From Planosporangium flavigriseum (lineage in GTDB: Bacteria > Actinomycetota > Actinomycetes > Mycobacteriales > Micromonosporaceae), in the NCBI RefSeq assembly GCF_011947225.1, contig NZ_JAATVW010000030.1:1-43751 (forward strand): a stretch of 43,751 nt of DNA, written 5' to 3'. The notes below the pieces were generated by a model, which was not told the DNA's origin, made no database searches, and saw only the letters and a program-made list of their open reading frames with translations. Below, piece by piece: positions 21,401 to 30,453 of the stretch (its first letter is position 1; each line of letters opens with the position of its first letter). Both the position numbers and the translations under genes were made by a program.

Positions 21401-22665
21401 CGCGCCCTCCTGCCGCAGGCGTCGAGCACGACAGCGGACTGGAAGCCACCGAACCCGCTACCCACGCTGACCACCAGGTCGAGCGGGGCCGGCCGGGCCT
21501 GCCGGGGCACGTAGTCGAGATCGCATTCTGGATCGGGTGTCTCGTAGTTCGCGGTCGGCGGGATCACCCCGTTGGCGATCGCCAGGACACACGCGACCAG
21601 CTCGATGCTGCCGATCGCGCCGAGCGAGTGACCCACCATCGACTTGATGGAGCTCATCGCGGTGCGGTAGGCGTGCGGTCCGAGGCTGCGCTTCACGGCT
21701 GCCGTCTCATGGCGGTCGTTCTGCCGGGTGCTCGACCCGTGCGCGTTGACGTAGTCCACCTCGTCAGGATTGGCCCGCGCCTGCGCCAGCGCCGACGTGA
21801 TGGCGGCGGCCATCTCGACGCCCGCGGTCGTCAGCCCCGTCATGTGGTAGGCGTTTCCGAACGTGGCGAAGCCCGCCAGCTCGCAGTAGATCCGCGCGCC
21901 GCGGCGTCGAGCGTGCTCGAACTCCTCCAGGATCAGTACGCCGGCGCCCTCCCCCAACACAAAACCGTCCCGATCCGCGTCGAACGGGCGGGAGGCGTGT
22001 GCAGGGTCGTCGTTGCGGGCGCTCGTGGCTTTGATCGCGTCGAAACACGCGACGCTGATGGGCGAGATCGGCGCGTCGGACGCACCGGCGATCACGATGG
22101 CGGCCTGCCCGTCCTCAATCAACTGGAACCCGTAGCCGACGGCGTCCAGCCCTGAGGTGCAGCCGTTGGAAACCGTCATCACCGGGCCGTGCGCGGCGTG
22201 GTCGCCGGCGATCTCCGAGGCGAGCGTGCTGGGCACGAGAGCGTGGTACAGGTACGGGTGGGGGCTGCCGGAGTCGACCAACCACTGGCGTCCGGTGTCG
22301 GACACGACGACGTACTCGTCCTCCAGCCGGATGGTGGAGCCAACCGCCGTACCCATGACGACGCCGGTGCGCCAGCCGTCGATCGCGCCCGCGTCGAGCC
22401 CGGCATCCTCGACCGCCTCCCGCGCCGCGACGAGCCCGAACAGGATGTGCCGGTCGAGTCGGTACACCTGCGCGTCCGTGAGCCCCGCTGCGCGCGGGTC
22501 GAAGTCACACTCGGCTGCGATCCTCGATCGGAACCGCGACGCATCGAACAGGGAGAGTGGTCGGGTGGCGGTACGCCCGTCGACCAGCAACTCCCAGAAG
22601 TCCTTGGTTCCGATCCCGCCTGGGGCGACGACACCGACACCGGTGACGGCGACCCTCCTGGTCAT
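21397..22665 (-). CDS. Ketosynthase alpha of type II PKS
   Basis: A 422-residue condensing enzyme. The catalytic Cys169 is in [13 protein letters not shown], the first His in [11 protein letters not shown] and the Lys/His pair in [13 protein letters not shown], all as in WhiE/Tcm ketosynthases. The start [17 protein letters not shown] at 22665 overlaps the cupin stop (ATGA). With CLF and ACP it forms the minimal PKS. The gene order cupin, KS-alpha, CLF, ACP, aromatase, cyclase is that of whiE-type spore-pigment clusters. Confidence 0.97.
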   Translation of the reverse strand: MTRRVAVTGVGVVAPGGIGTKDFWELLVDGRTATRPLSLFDASRFRSRIAAECDFDPRAAGLTDAQVYRLDRHILFGLVAAREAVEDAGLDAGAIDGWRTGVVMGTAVGSTIRLEDEYVVVSDTGRQWLVDSGSPHPYLYHALVPSTLASEIAGDHAAHGPVMTVSNGCTSGLDAVGYGFQLIEDGQAAIVIAGASDAPISPISVACFDAIKATSARNDDPAHASRPFDADRDGFVLGEGAGVLILEEFEHARRRGARIYCELAGFATFGNAYHMTGLTTAGVEMAAAITSALAQARANPDEVDYVNAHGSSTRQNDRHETAAVKRSLGPHAYRTAMSSIKSMVGHSLGAIGSIELVACVLAIANGVIPPTANYETPDPECDLDYVPRQARPAPLDLVVSVGSGFGGFQSAVVLDACGRRAR

Positions 22666-23120
22666 CGGGCACTTCCCTGACCACCATCGGTCTCGGTGTC
22701 GACGTGCCCGAGCTCCGGTCGAGGGGCGAGCGGGCCCAGGTGGAACACGCACTGGGCCGGCTCCGTGCCGCTGTTGCGCAGCCGGTGCCGCGTACCGGGC
22801 GGGATCAGCAGGGCGTCGCCGGGCCGCATCGGGTGCGGCTCGCCGTCCAGGTCGACGACGAGTTCGCCCTCGATGAGGTACAGGAACTCTTCGGAGTACG
22901 GATGGTAGTGCTCGGCGATCCGCTCACCCGGCGCCAGATCCGCCCGGCCGAGGAACCCGGACGTCGAGCCCACTGACTTGGGACCGAGCAGGACACGTAG
23001 CTCGCCGCCGCGCCGCACGTCGGTGGGCACGTCGCCGGCGGACACGAGTCCGATCGGCCGGTCGGGCTGCCGTTCATGCACCGGATACGGCTCCGGCGGG
23101 GCAAGGGTGGTGCGCTCCAT
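22662..23120 (-). CDS. Cupin protein of whiE ORFII type
   Basis: A 152-residue single-domain cupin. Metal-binding residues are visible in [17 protein letters not shown] (two His, one Glu) and the later [13 protein letters not shown] histidine. In spore-pigment clusters a cupin of this kind always precedes the ketosynthase, and its exact role (cyclisation or modification) is not settled. ATG has GAGGT six nt upstream. It is the first gene of the polyketide operon. Confidence 0.9.
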   Translation of the reverse strand: MERTTLAPPEPYPVHERQPDRPIGLVSAGDVPTDVRRGGELRVLLGPKSVGSTSGFLGRADLAPGERIAEHYHPYSEEFLYLIEGELVVDLDGEPHPMRPGDALLIPPGTRHRLRNSGTEPAQCVFHLGPLAPRPELGHVDTETDGGQGSAR

Positions 23121-23535
23121 ATTGAAACCTCACAGGTGTCAGCGCCGGCGAGGGGCATATCGCGCTTTATTACGATCAAGAGCGATTTCCCCGGGCAGCG
23201 GGGAACCACAGACCCGTACGGCGTTGCCGCGTCGGACCTGTTGCTTCTGCACTTTCGGCACCGGCGACGCATCAGCGCCGGTGGGGTATCGGCTGACCGT
23301 GTCCATGAGCGGGAACGGCCACCGTCGAACGCACTCCTCGCGCACCCATCACCGCGACAATCACGGCGAGCGACGAAGGTCCGAGGAAATTCGGTGCTTA
23401 GGCTCAGATGCTATCCAGGTAGCTGCCAGGTCGCACGGCGATCGAAACTGGTCAAACCGGCGCGAAGCTCGGAGGTCGATCAAGCCGGCTGGTGGCGATG
23501 CTCATACGGAGCGGGCGGACGCGAGGACGAGCGGG
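23121..23535. other. 415-bp intergenic region, presumed promoter of the polyketide operon
   Basis: No supported gene lies here. It separates the stop of the membrane-protein gene (23536) from the cupin start, both on the minus strand. The part next to the cupin is AT-richer than its surroundings (CTTGATCGTAATAAAGCGCG around 23160-23180), which fits a promoter; TAAA followed 16 nt later by GCCGGCGC is a partial match to a WhiG-type promoter but not convincing. Another AT-rich patch with CAGGTAGCTGCCAGGT lies near 23415-23430. I see no clear terminator for the upstream gene. Confidence 0.4.
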
Positions 23536-25767
23536 CTACGAGGCGGCGGTGTCCTGGGCGGCGGCCACGGCGGCCACGGCGGCCGCGTCCGGCGCGGCGG
23601 ACGGGACCGGCGCGGCGGACGGGACCGCCGGCGTCGCGGTCACGGCCGAGCCGGTCGGATCCACCGTGACTGCGGGGGTGCGCTCGTCCGCGTGCCGCAG
23701 CACCCGCAGCGCCGCCAGGACGGCGAGCGGCAACACGGTCGCCGCGGCACCGCCAGCCGTGTTGAAGCCCACGCCCTTCAGCGGGCCGGCGATCAGGGTC
23801 GCGACCGCCGTACCGGTCAGGCCGGCGCGGACCGCCGGGAACAGGCCGAAGAGGCGCTTCAGCCCGCCCCAGGGGCGCAGCAGCGCGAAGTAGACCATCA
23901 CGGCGGCGCCGACCACCAGCAGCGTGAGTGGGCTCGTCACCGTGACCACGACGTTGTCGGACTCGATCGGGTAAAGGACCAGACGGCTGGTGCCGTCGCC
24001 CAGGTGGCCGAGGAAGCGGCCGACACTGCCGCGCTGGCCGACCGGCCGGGTCATGTCGAGCACCGCGAACGCGATGGTCACCGCGATACCCGCCATCAGG
24101 GCCCAGGCGACCCGTGGGAAGGTCAGCCACCCGCCGCCTGCCATCGCCGCCGCGACGCAGACACCGGCGGCCAGGGCGACCGCGCCGACCGCATCCGTAC
24201 CGAGGTACGGGCTGCCGACGAGGACCACCGCCACGCCGCCGAGCACCGCGACCACGACCGGGCGCCACTGCCGCGTGACGTGCTGGGCCAGGCACCCGGC
24301 GGCCACCAGCACGCCGGCGGCGAACACGCCGAGCGCGAGCGTTGCCAGGCCGGTGTACTGCCCGCCGGTGACGGCCGAGTACCCGACGACACCGTTGAGC
24401 TGAAGCCGCGAACCGGTGAGCACATCCGTTGCTACCACCGCTGCCGCCAGGGCGGCGATCCCGCCGAGCGGCCCAAGTACCCGCCGCACGAAGCGGGACA
24501 GCGTGATCATGGCCGTGGCCACCACGATGGCGGCCACCGTGACAGCGGCGAAGACCAGGCCCGGCACCGGCGTGCGCCACCAGGGCACGACCCCGGCCAC
24601 CAGCGCCGCCGGTACGGCCAGCGAGGCCGCGACCAGCAGTACCTCGACGCCGCGCTCGAACCATGGCGGGTTGGGCACGGGTGCGACCGGCCCGGCCGGC
24701 CGGCGGGCGCGGCGCAGGAGCGGGATGGCGGCGACGAACAGCAGAAGCTGGCAGACGGCGAGGACGGTGATGAACCGTGCGGCCACCGGTCGCTGGACGC
24801 GCGCCTCCTGGTCGGCGTCGACCAGGCGTTCCACCGCGGTCGCCAGCGTTGCGTGCCGGCCACCGGCGACCGCAGCGGGTGAGCCGGGGAACAGCTTGCT
24901 CGGCATCGACCGCCCGAGCGCCGCCAGCGCCGTCGGCGCGATATCGGTGAGCTGCAGATAACCCGGGCGACCAGTGCTGGTCGACGTCAGCAGGCCGCCG
25001 TTGTACCCCCCACCCTCCGCGACGGCGACGTGCAGTCGCGCATCCACACTGGTGTCCGAGACACCGGCGAGCACCAGCAGCGACCGCTGCGGGCGGGCCG
25101 CGACGATCCGGGCCAGTTGCGCGTCGGCCGCCCGGGCGGCTTCCTTCCGCGCGCTCCCCTCGCCGGCGACCGTGCCGAGGTCCACCACCGACAGCACACA
25201 GCCGGCGAGGGCCTCCTTCGGGTCGTCGGGGATCCGGTCGTTGTACCGGTCGATCCGGCCGAACGGGCGGGCGGCGGCGAGCGCCGCCCCAGGCCCCATC
25301 GTGGTCGTGCAGCGCACCGACTCGGCCAGCGCACCCGGCTGGGCGCTCCACGGCAGGTCCTTGTTCAGGCTCTCGATGCGCTTCTTCTCCGCGGCCGACA
25401 GGAACGCGCCGCCCGGGCCCGGGTGGTCGATGCCGACCGACAGCGGCGGGCACTCGCCTTCCGTGCGGTCGGCGGTACGCGCGGCGTAGTTACCCGCGCC
25501 GAGGGTGAGCCAGCCGTCTCCGGGGCACGTCGGGCGCCGCGCCGACCGTACCGACAGCGCACCGATCGATCCGCTGCCGGCCAGCTTCCACATCGTCGGC
25601 GTGTCCGTGGCGTTGACGTCGTCCCAGCGCAGCCCGGCGGCGCCGGTAACAATCACGTAGTCCGCTGTGCGGGCGGGCACCGCGGTGGCCGGTGCCGGCA
25701 CGAGGCCGACGATGCTCGCGACCACGGCGAACAGCGCGATCAGGTATGGCGGCATCCGTCCACTCAA
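23536..25767 (-). CDS. Polytopic membrane protein with alkaline-phosphatase-like exported domain
   Basis: A 743-residue protein. An N-terminal signal/TM segment (residues ~7-30, ending PAPATAVPA) leads to a ~300-residue outside domain, then about ten TM helices (~315-700) and a Pro/Ala-rich tail. The outside domain has the layout of the alkaline phosphatase superfamily: VIVTGAAGLRWDDV, then TPTMWKLAGSGSIGALSV, RPTCPGDGWLTLGAG and later VLAGVSDTS and PGYLQLTDIAPT. The first metal-binding Asp (VxxxxDG) is replaced by Ala-Ala-Gly, so it may not be an active phosphatase. The start is TTG in a TTGA overlap with the glycosyltransferase stop, with AGGAGG before it. Function unknown; its neighbours suggest envelope assembly. 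Confidence 0.82.
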   Translation of the reverse strand: MSGRMPPYLIALFAVVASIVGLVPAPATAVPARTADYVIVTGAAGLRWDDVNATDTPTMWKLAGSGSIGALSVRSARRPTCPGDGWLTLGAGNYAARTADRTEGECPPLSVGIDHPGPGGAFLSAAEKKRIESLNKDLPWSAQPGALAESVRCTTTMGPGAALAAARPFGRIDRYNDRIPDDPKEALAGCVLSVVDLGTVAGEGSARKEAARAADAQLARIVAARPQRSLLVLAGVSDTSVDARLHVAVAEGGGYNGGLLTSTSTGRPGYLQLTDIAPTALAALGRSMPSKLFPGSPAAVAGGRHATLATAVERLVDADQEARVQRPVAARFITVLAVCQLLLFVAAIPLLRRARRPAGPVAPVPNPPWFERGVEVLLVAASLAVPAALVAGVVPWWRTPVPGLVFAAVTVAAIVVATAMITLSRFVRRVLGPLGGIAALAAAVVATDVLTGSRLQLNGVVGYSAVTGGQYTGLATLALGVFAAGVLVAAGCLAQHVTRQWRPVVVAVLGGVAVVLVGSPYLGTDAVGAVALAAGVCVAAAMAGGGWLTFPRVAWALMAGIAVTIAFAVLDMTRPVGQRGSVGRFLGHLGDGTSRLVLYPIESDNVVVTVTSPLTLLVVGAAVMVYFALLRPWGGLKRLFGLFPAVRAGLTGTAVATLIAGPLKGVGFNTAGGAAATVLPLAVLAALRVLRHADERTPAVTVDPTGSAVTATPAVPSAAPVPSAAPDAAAVAAVAAAQDTAAS

Positions 25768-26915
25768 CGCGCCTCCTGGCTGGCTCCGCGGACAGCGCCG
25801 GCCACCTCGTCGTACACCGCACAGACCTGGGCCAGCGTGTCCGCCTCGGTCGGCCAGGTGGCCGCCCGCTCAGCGCCCCGGCGACCGTACTCGGCCCGCA
25901 GGCCCCGATCATCCAACAGCGACCGTACGGCATCGTCAAGGGCGTCGATGTCTCCCGGCGGTACGAGCAGCGCGGCGTCGCCGACGAGCTCGGGAAGGCC
26001 GCCGACGGAGGTGGCGACCAGCGGGGTGCCCGCGCGCATCGCCTCCTGGGCGAACAGCTGGCGCGCCTCCCAGACGCTGGTCACCACGGCCAGGTCGGCG
26101 GCGGCGAGCAGGTCGGGGACGTCCGTGCGGTGCCCCGCGAGGACGACCGGTGCCCGCTGCTCGGAGATCTGGCCGGCCAGCCTCATGTACGCGGGTCCGC
26201 TGCCGGCGATCACCACAACCGGGACGGGCTGCCGGGCACGCCACCGCGACGCCGCGGCGACCAGCACGTCGTAGCCCTTCTGCGGGTGCAGTCGGCCCAC
26301 GGACAGCACCATAGGCCGGTCCGGCGCGATCCCAAGCTCCTCGCGTACCTCCTGGGCCGATCTGGTGACCGGGGCGAGTTCCGGGGCTGCCACGGCGCCC
26401 AGGCGGGCGTCGCGGGCGCCGAGCGCGGCCGCCCGGTTGACCAGGTCGGCGGAGGCGCCGAGCGTGACGTCGGCGGCGCGGGCGACGTACCCCTCCAACT
26501 GCCGGTACACGCGGCCGCGTACGCCCTGCGCCAGGACCTGGTTGTGCCAGGTCACCACCAGCGGGCAGCCGGTGGGCCGGGCGAGCGCCGCGACCAGGCC
26601 GGCCCGCAGCCCGTGTGCGTGCACCAGGTCCGGCGCGGCGGCCCGAAGCGCGCGGCGCAGCGCGTGTACGGCGGCGGCATCGCGCGGCTGGGGGCTCGCC
26701 GGGATCTCCACGGGCACGAACCGTGCGCCGGCCAAGGTGAAGTCGAACTGGCGGTCGGTGTCGACCGGGCCGCACACCGTGACCTCCACGTCGAGCCCGG
26801 CGAGCCCGGCCGTCAGCGACGCGACATGCCGGCCGATGCCACCGGTGCTGGATGCGAGCACGAGCGCGACGCGCCGACGCGGCTCCGGCACGCTCACAGC
26901 CGCCTCCTCGCTCAC
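25764..26915 (-). CDS. GT4-family glycosyltransferase
   Basis: A 383-residue GT-B glycosyltransferase. The N-terminal domain has RRVALVLASSTGGIGRHV (acceptor loop) and VHAHGLRAGL; the donor domain has VLSVGRLHPQKGYDVL and the E-x7-E motif EARQLFAQE followed by MRAGTPLVATSVGGLPELV. Donor and acceptor are unknown. The GTG start overlaps the murJ stop (GTGA); a second GTG at 26894 has a better ribosome site (GAGGAGG at 5 nt) and may be the real start. Sitting between murJ and a membrane phosphatase-like gene, it probably glycosylates a lipid-linked envelope intermediate. Confidence 0.9.
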   Translation of the reverse strand: MSEEAAVSVPEPRRRVALVLASSTGGIGRHVASLTAGLAGLDVEVTVCGPVDTDRQFDFTLAGARFVPVEIPASPQPRDAAAVHALRRALRAAAPDLVHAHGLRAGLVAALARPTGCPLVVTWHNQVLAQGVRGRVYRQLEGYVARAADVTLGASADLVNRAAALGARDARLGAVAAPELAPVTRSAQEVREELGIAPDRPMVLSVGRLHPQKGYDVLVAAASRWRARQPVPVVVIAGSGPAYMRLAGQISEQRAPVVLAGHRTDVPDLLAAADLAVVTSVWEARQLFAQEAMRAGTPLVATSVGGLPELVGDAALLVPPGDIDALDDAVRSLLDDRGLRAEYGRRGAERAATWPTEADTLAQVCAVYDEVAGAVRGASQEAR

Positions 26916-28630
26916 TGCTCAAGACCTCCCTGTCGCCTGCCATTGGCCGGCGACGCACTGTCGGGCGCCTGGCTCCGGAAGCGCGCCACCCGGCGCACCA
27001 ACCCAGCCAGCAGCGGGCGGACGTCGCGGGGGTCCAGGACGTACGCCACGCCGAGGAAAGCGGCGGCTACCACGGCACCGGACAGCATGCCCTGTCCGAC
27101 TGCTCCGGCCACACCCGGGGTGGCGTCGCCCCACACCAGCCGGCGTACCCCGACACCGGCGGCAGCGGCGACGAACCCGGCGATGACCGACGCGCCAAGC
27201 GTGCGGGCCAGCCCGTCGATCGCGGCCCGGCCGGCCCGCCGCGCCACTCCGGCCAGCAGCAGCGCGCCGAGCAGCAGCATGCCGGCGGAGTTGGCCAGGG
27301 CGAGCGCGGCCACCCGGGCGGTGCCGGGCAGCGCCCTGGACAGCAGGAGTGCGGCGAGCGCGACGCCGGCCCAGCCGAGGACCGTGGCGGCAGCGGCGTG
27401 GCGGGTGTCACCGCGGGCGTACAGCGCGCGGGACAGCAGCGCGAAGAGGGCGTACCCGAGCAGGCCGGGAGCGAGGCACGCGATGCCGGCGGCGACCCTC
27501 GCCGGGCTCGCGGTCGTGCTCGCCAGGGCCCAGGCGAGCGGCTGCGCGGCCGCGGCCAGGGCGGCGGCGCCCAGGCAGGCCAGCAGCACCAGTCCGCGCG
27601 TCGCGCCGGCGAGGATGGCCGCATAAGCGGCGCGGTTCTCGCCTGCCGCGGCCTCGGCGAGCGCGGGGTAGGCCGACGTGGCGATCGGCAGCGCGAGGAC
27701 CGCCCAGGGCAGCAGGTAGACCGTCTGCGCCACGGTGAACTGCACCAGCGTGCCGGCCACGCCGCCGTTGGCAAGCACGATGGTGAGGGCGACGGCGAGC
27801 TGCTGGGCGGCGACCGTGACCGCCCCGGCGGCGGCGAGGCGGCGGACCGTGGTGGCCGCGGACTGCTCGAACGAGTACGTCGGACGTAGCCGCAGCCGCA
27901 GGCCCCGCAGCGGGATCAGCAGGCACAGCGACAGGACGGCCACGCCGAAGGTCGTGCCCACCGAGAGCACCGCTATGTCGGAACCACTGACGTGTGCGAC
28001 ATCGGGGCGGCGGCCGGCGACGACGGCGAAACAGGCGTACGCGCCCATGACAGTCACGCTCGACAGCAACGGCGCGAGCACCGGCCAGGCGAAGCGCCGG
28101 TGTGCCTGGAGAACTCCGGTGAGCACGATGCCGACCCCGTACAGCGGCAGTTGCGGCGCGAATACCCGCAGCATGTCGGCGCCGACGGCGGCGGCCCGCG
28201 CGTCGGCGCCCGGGTCGAGCGTCCGGACGATCGGCCCGGCGGCCAGCGCGACGATCGCGGCGGCCGGCACCAGCAGCGTCAACACCCACGTCAGCAGCGC
28301 CGACGCGGTCGCGGACACGGCCGCGCGGTCGCCCCGGGCGATCGCGCCGGCAAGCATCGGCACGACCAGGCTGGCTAGCGCGCCGCCCGCCACGATCTCG
28401 AAGATGATGTTGGGGACGGTGTTGGCGCTCTGGTAGATGTCGCCCAGGTCGCGGTCGCCGACGGCGTGGACGAACACGAGCGTACGGGCGAAGCCCGCCA
28501 ACCGGGCCGCGACCGTGAGGACCGCGATGAGTAGCGCGGCGCTGGCCAGCCGGGCCGCCCGCGGCATCCGCCCCGGCGCCGTCGCGCTGTTCGCTCTGGT
28601 CACCTCGGTCACTTCGGAAGTGTCGCGCAC
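26912..28630 (-). CDS. murJ: Lipid II flippase MurJ (MVF family)
   Basis: A 572-residue membrane protein with about 14 TM helices, of the MurJ/MviN family. The N-terminal AARLAGFARTLVFVHAVGDRDLGDIYQSANTVPN-type region (split here by residues 40-75) is characteristic, as are LPLYGVGIVLTGVLQAHRRF and ARGDTRHAA. It should flip lipid II or a related lipid-linked sugar across the membrane. The start (GTG) is not supported by a strong ribosome site and could lie 18-27 nt downstream. It lacks the long C-terminal pseudokinase region of mycobacterial MviN. Confidence 0.92.
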   Translation of the reverse strand: MRDTSEVTEVTRANSATAPGRMPRAARLASAALLIAVLTVAARLAGFARTLVFVHAVGDRDLGDIYQSANTVPNIIFEIVAGGALASLVVPMLAGAIARGDRAAVSATASALLTWVLTLLVPAAAIVALAAGPIVRTLDPGADARAAAVGADMLRVFAPQLPLYGVGIVLTGVLQAHRRFAWPVLAPLLSSVTVMGAYACFAVVAGRRPDVAHVSGSDIAVLSVGTTFGVAVLSLCLLIPLRGLRLRLRPTYSFEQSAATTVRRLAAAGAVTVAAQQLAVALTIVLANGGVAGTLVQFTVAQTVYLLPWAVLALPIATSAYPALAEAAAGENRAAYAAILAGATRGLVLLACLGAAALAAAAQPLAWALASTTASPARVAAGIACLAPGLLGYALFALLSRALYARGDTRHAAAATVLGWAGVALAALLLSRALPGTARVAALALANSAGMLLLGALLLAGVARRAGRAAIDGLARTLGASVIAGFVAAAAGVGVRRLVWGDATPGVAGAVGQGMLSGAVVAAAFLGVAYVLDPRDVRPLLAGLVRRVARFRSQAPDSASPANGRRQGGLEQ

Positions 28631-28643
28631 CGGGCGCCGGCCT

Positions 28644-29492
28644 TTAGTCCGTCCGCCGGCCCAGCGCGTCCAGTTCGCGCAGTACCGGGGTGCGGTCGAT
28701 GACCTGGGTGAAGCTCACCTTCTCGCTGGCCGCGGTGAGGGCGGCGATCCCGGCCAGCGCTGCTGCCCGGCCGACCGTGCCGGTACGGGCCGCCAGTGCG
28801 GTACCGAGCAGCGCACCGAGCGCGTTGGCGCCGGCGTCGCCCAGCATGATCTCCTCGCCGAGATCTGCCGGCAGCAGCCCGGCCGCGGCGCCGACCGTTC
28901 CGGCGGCGACCCCGCCGGCCGCGCCGCCGGCCGCCGCGATCGGCGCGCCGACGAGCAGCCCAGCCTTGATGGCCCGGCCGGGGCGCAGGTCGAGCAGATT
29001 GATCAGGTTGGCGCTGCCGGCGATGACGCCAGCGGCGAGCAGCGTGTCGACCACGCGCCGCGGCCGCCCGGACGGACGGTCGGCGTCCAGCAGAGTCGCG
29101 GCGGCCAGCGCGCTGGCGCCCACGCCGGCAATCTTGACCAGCCCGCTGGTGACCCGCCCCTCGGCGAGCGCCCGCAGGTGCCCGCGGAAGCCCTTCGCCT
29201 GCTGCCCGGGCCGGACCCCGACCAGGTCGTCGTAGGCGCCCACCGCGCCGGCGCCGAGGCCGGCGACGATCGTCGCGGCCCGCACGCCCCGGCGACCTGC
29301 GCCGAGCGCCGCGGCGGTGGTGGCGCCGAGCGCCAGCGCCGGGCCGCCGGCGAGCGTCACCTGCCGGCCGCGGAAGTTGGTACGGGCCAGCGTCGCAGGG
29401 TGGACGCTGGTGGCCACGATGGTGAGCGCCTGGCGGGCTGCCAGCGCGCCCATACCCGCAGCGAGCAGGCGCCGGCCCAGGCTAGGAGCCAC
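28644..29492 (-). CDS. Degenerate MraY/WecA-like membrane protein
   Basis: A 282-residue polytopic protein (about eight short TM segments, very Ala/Gly-rich). It keeps three landmarks of polyprenyl-phosphate N-acetylhexosamine-1-phosphate transferases: AYDDLVG with KGFRGHL, the N-x-x-N-x-x-D segment [11 protein letters not shown], and [11 protein letters not shown]. Yet the second Asp of the DGLDG motif is absent and no HHH/HIHH loop is seen before the C-terminus. It could be a diverged transferase or a non-catalytic relative. The GTG start overlaps the MctB gene by 11 nt. Its position next to murJ suggests a role in cell-wall lipid intermediates. Confidence 0.75.
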   Translation of the reverse strand: MAPSLGRRLLAAGMGALAARQALTIVATSVHPATLARTNFRGRQVTLAGGPALALGATTAAALGAGRRGVRAATIVAGLGAGAVGAYDDLVGVRPGQQAKGFRGHLRALAEGRVTSGLVKIAGVGASALAAATLLDADRPSGRPRRVVDTLLAAGVIAGSANLINLLDLRPGRAIKAGLLVGAPIAAAGGAAGGVAAGTVGAAAGLLPADLGEEIMLGDAGANALGALLGTALAARTGTVGRAAALAGIAALTAASEKVSFTQVIDRTPVLRELDALGRRTD

Positions 29493-30435
29493 TGGGCTTG
29501 CTCACGGTCGGCTTGGGCATCAGCGCCGTCGCTCCGTCACCGATGCCGTAGTGCCCGGCGCCACCCGCGATCTGTTCGGCGAGGGTGAGCGCGACGATGA
29601 CCCGCCCCTGCGGCGTGGCGATGTTGTCGACGGTCGAGATCGTCTTGGTGAGCGCGGGGTCGCGACGGACGGCCGTCACCGCGTTGCCGTCGGTACCCAC
29701 CCCGTCGCTGCCGACGACGAGGTGACCCGACTTGGCCAACTGGTCGACCATGTTCACCACGGCCGCGTTGCGCTTCGTGGCGTCGTGGTCGACGTACGGC
29801 GCCCCGGTGAGCAGGATGACGGCCTCGGCCGGCCCGGTCGGGGTGCCGGTCGTGATGATCCAGCCGCCCGTCGCGTACGCGCTGAGCACGGTCCGGCGCT
29901 GGTCCTCCGGGATGGCGGCCTGTCCCGCCGCGCGGTCGACCAGCACCGCGGACAGCAGCGCGGTCGAGGTCTGGACGCCGTCGGTGTTGGGTGACGCGGG
30001 GTCGCTCACGCTCACCGGCCGGCTGATCGTGGCCAGGTCCAGCAGCTGCGAGTTGTTGGCGGGGTCGGTGAACTTGTCCTGGATCTCGACCTGGGCCGTG
30101 ATCTTGGCGCCCCCGACCTGCAGCGTGTCGACCACGTCCTTGACGTACTTGCTCGCCGCCGGCAGCGCGACGACCAGGACGCGGCGGTTGCGCAGCTTCT
30201 CGGCCAGGATGACCGGCGCGGCCTGCGTGGCGAACTGCTCCTGCGTGTTCGCCTCGGCCTTGAGGTGGTTGACCTGGTCGCGCAGCTGCTGGTTCTGCCG
30301 ACCGATCCCGTTGACCCGGTCGTTGAGCGCGTCCACCGCGGGCCCGTTGAGCGCCGCCGTGCCCACGACGAGACCGATCGCCAGCGCGAGGAAGACAGCG
30401 GTCAGCGAAACCACGTGGTACCGAAAATTGATCAC
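29482..30435 (-). CDS. steB: MctB/SteB-family membrane-anchored protein
   Basis: A 317-residue protein with one N-terminal TM helix (residues ~8-30, [19 protein letters not shown]) and a coiled-coil stretch ([20 protein letters not shown]) before the outside domain. It matches the family known as MctB (Rv1698, copper efflux) and SteB of Corynebacterium, which partners SteA at the division site. GTG start, 18 nt after steA, same strand. Which role, copper resistance or septum assembly, applies here is not shown by sequence; adjacency to steA favours division. Confidence 0.88.
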   Translation of the reverse strand: MINFRYHVVSLTAVFLALAIGLVVGTAALNGPAVDALNDRVNGIGRQNQQLRDQVNHLKAEANTQEQFATQAAPVILAEKLRNRRVLVVALPAASKYVKDVVDTLQVGGAKITAQVEIQDKFTDPANNSQLLDLATISRPVSVSDPASPNTDGVQTSTALLSAVLVDRAAGQAAIPEDQRRTVLSAYATGGWIITTGTPTGPAEAVILLTGAPYVDHDATKRNAAVVNMVDQLAKSGHLVVGSDGVGTDGNAVTAVRRDPALTKTISTVDNIATPQGRVIVALTLAEQIAGGAGHYGIGDGATALMPKPTVSKPSGS

Positions 30436-30453
30436 AGGGCCGCAAACCTTCGG

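Noticed and set aside
23139-23345. A 68-residue ORF in the region upstream of the cupin gene
   Set aside because: No ribosome site, no motif and poor codon bias; the region is better explained as a promoter.
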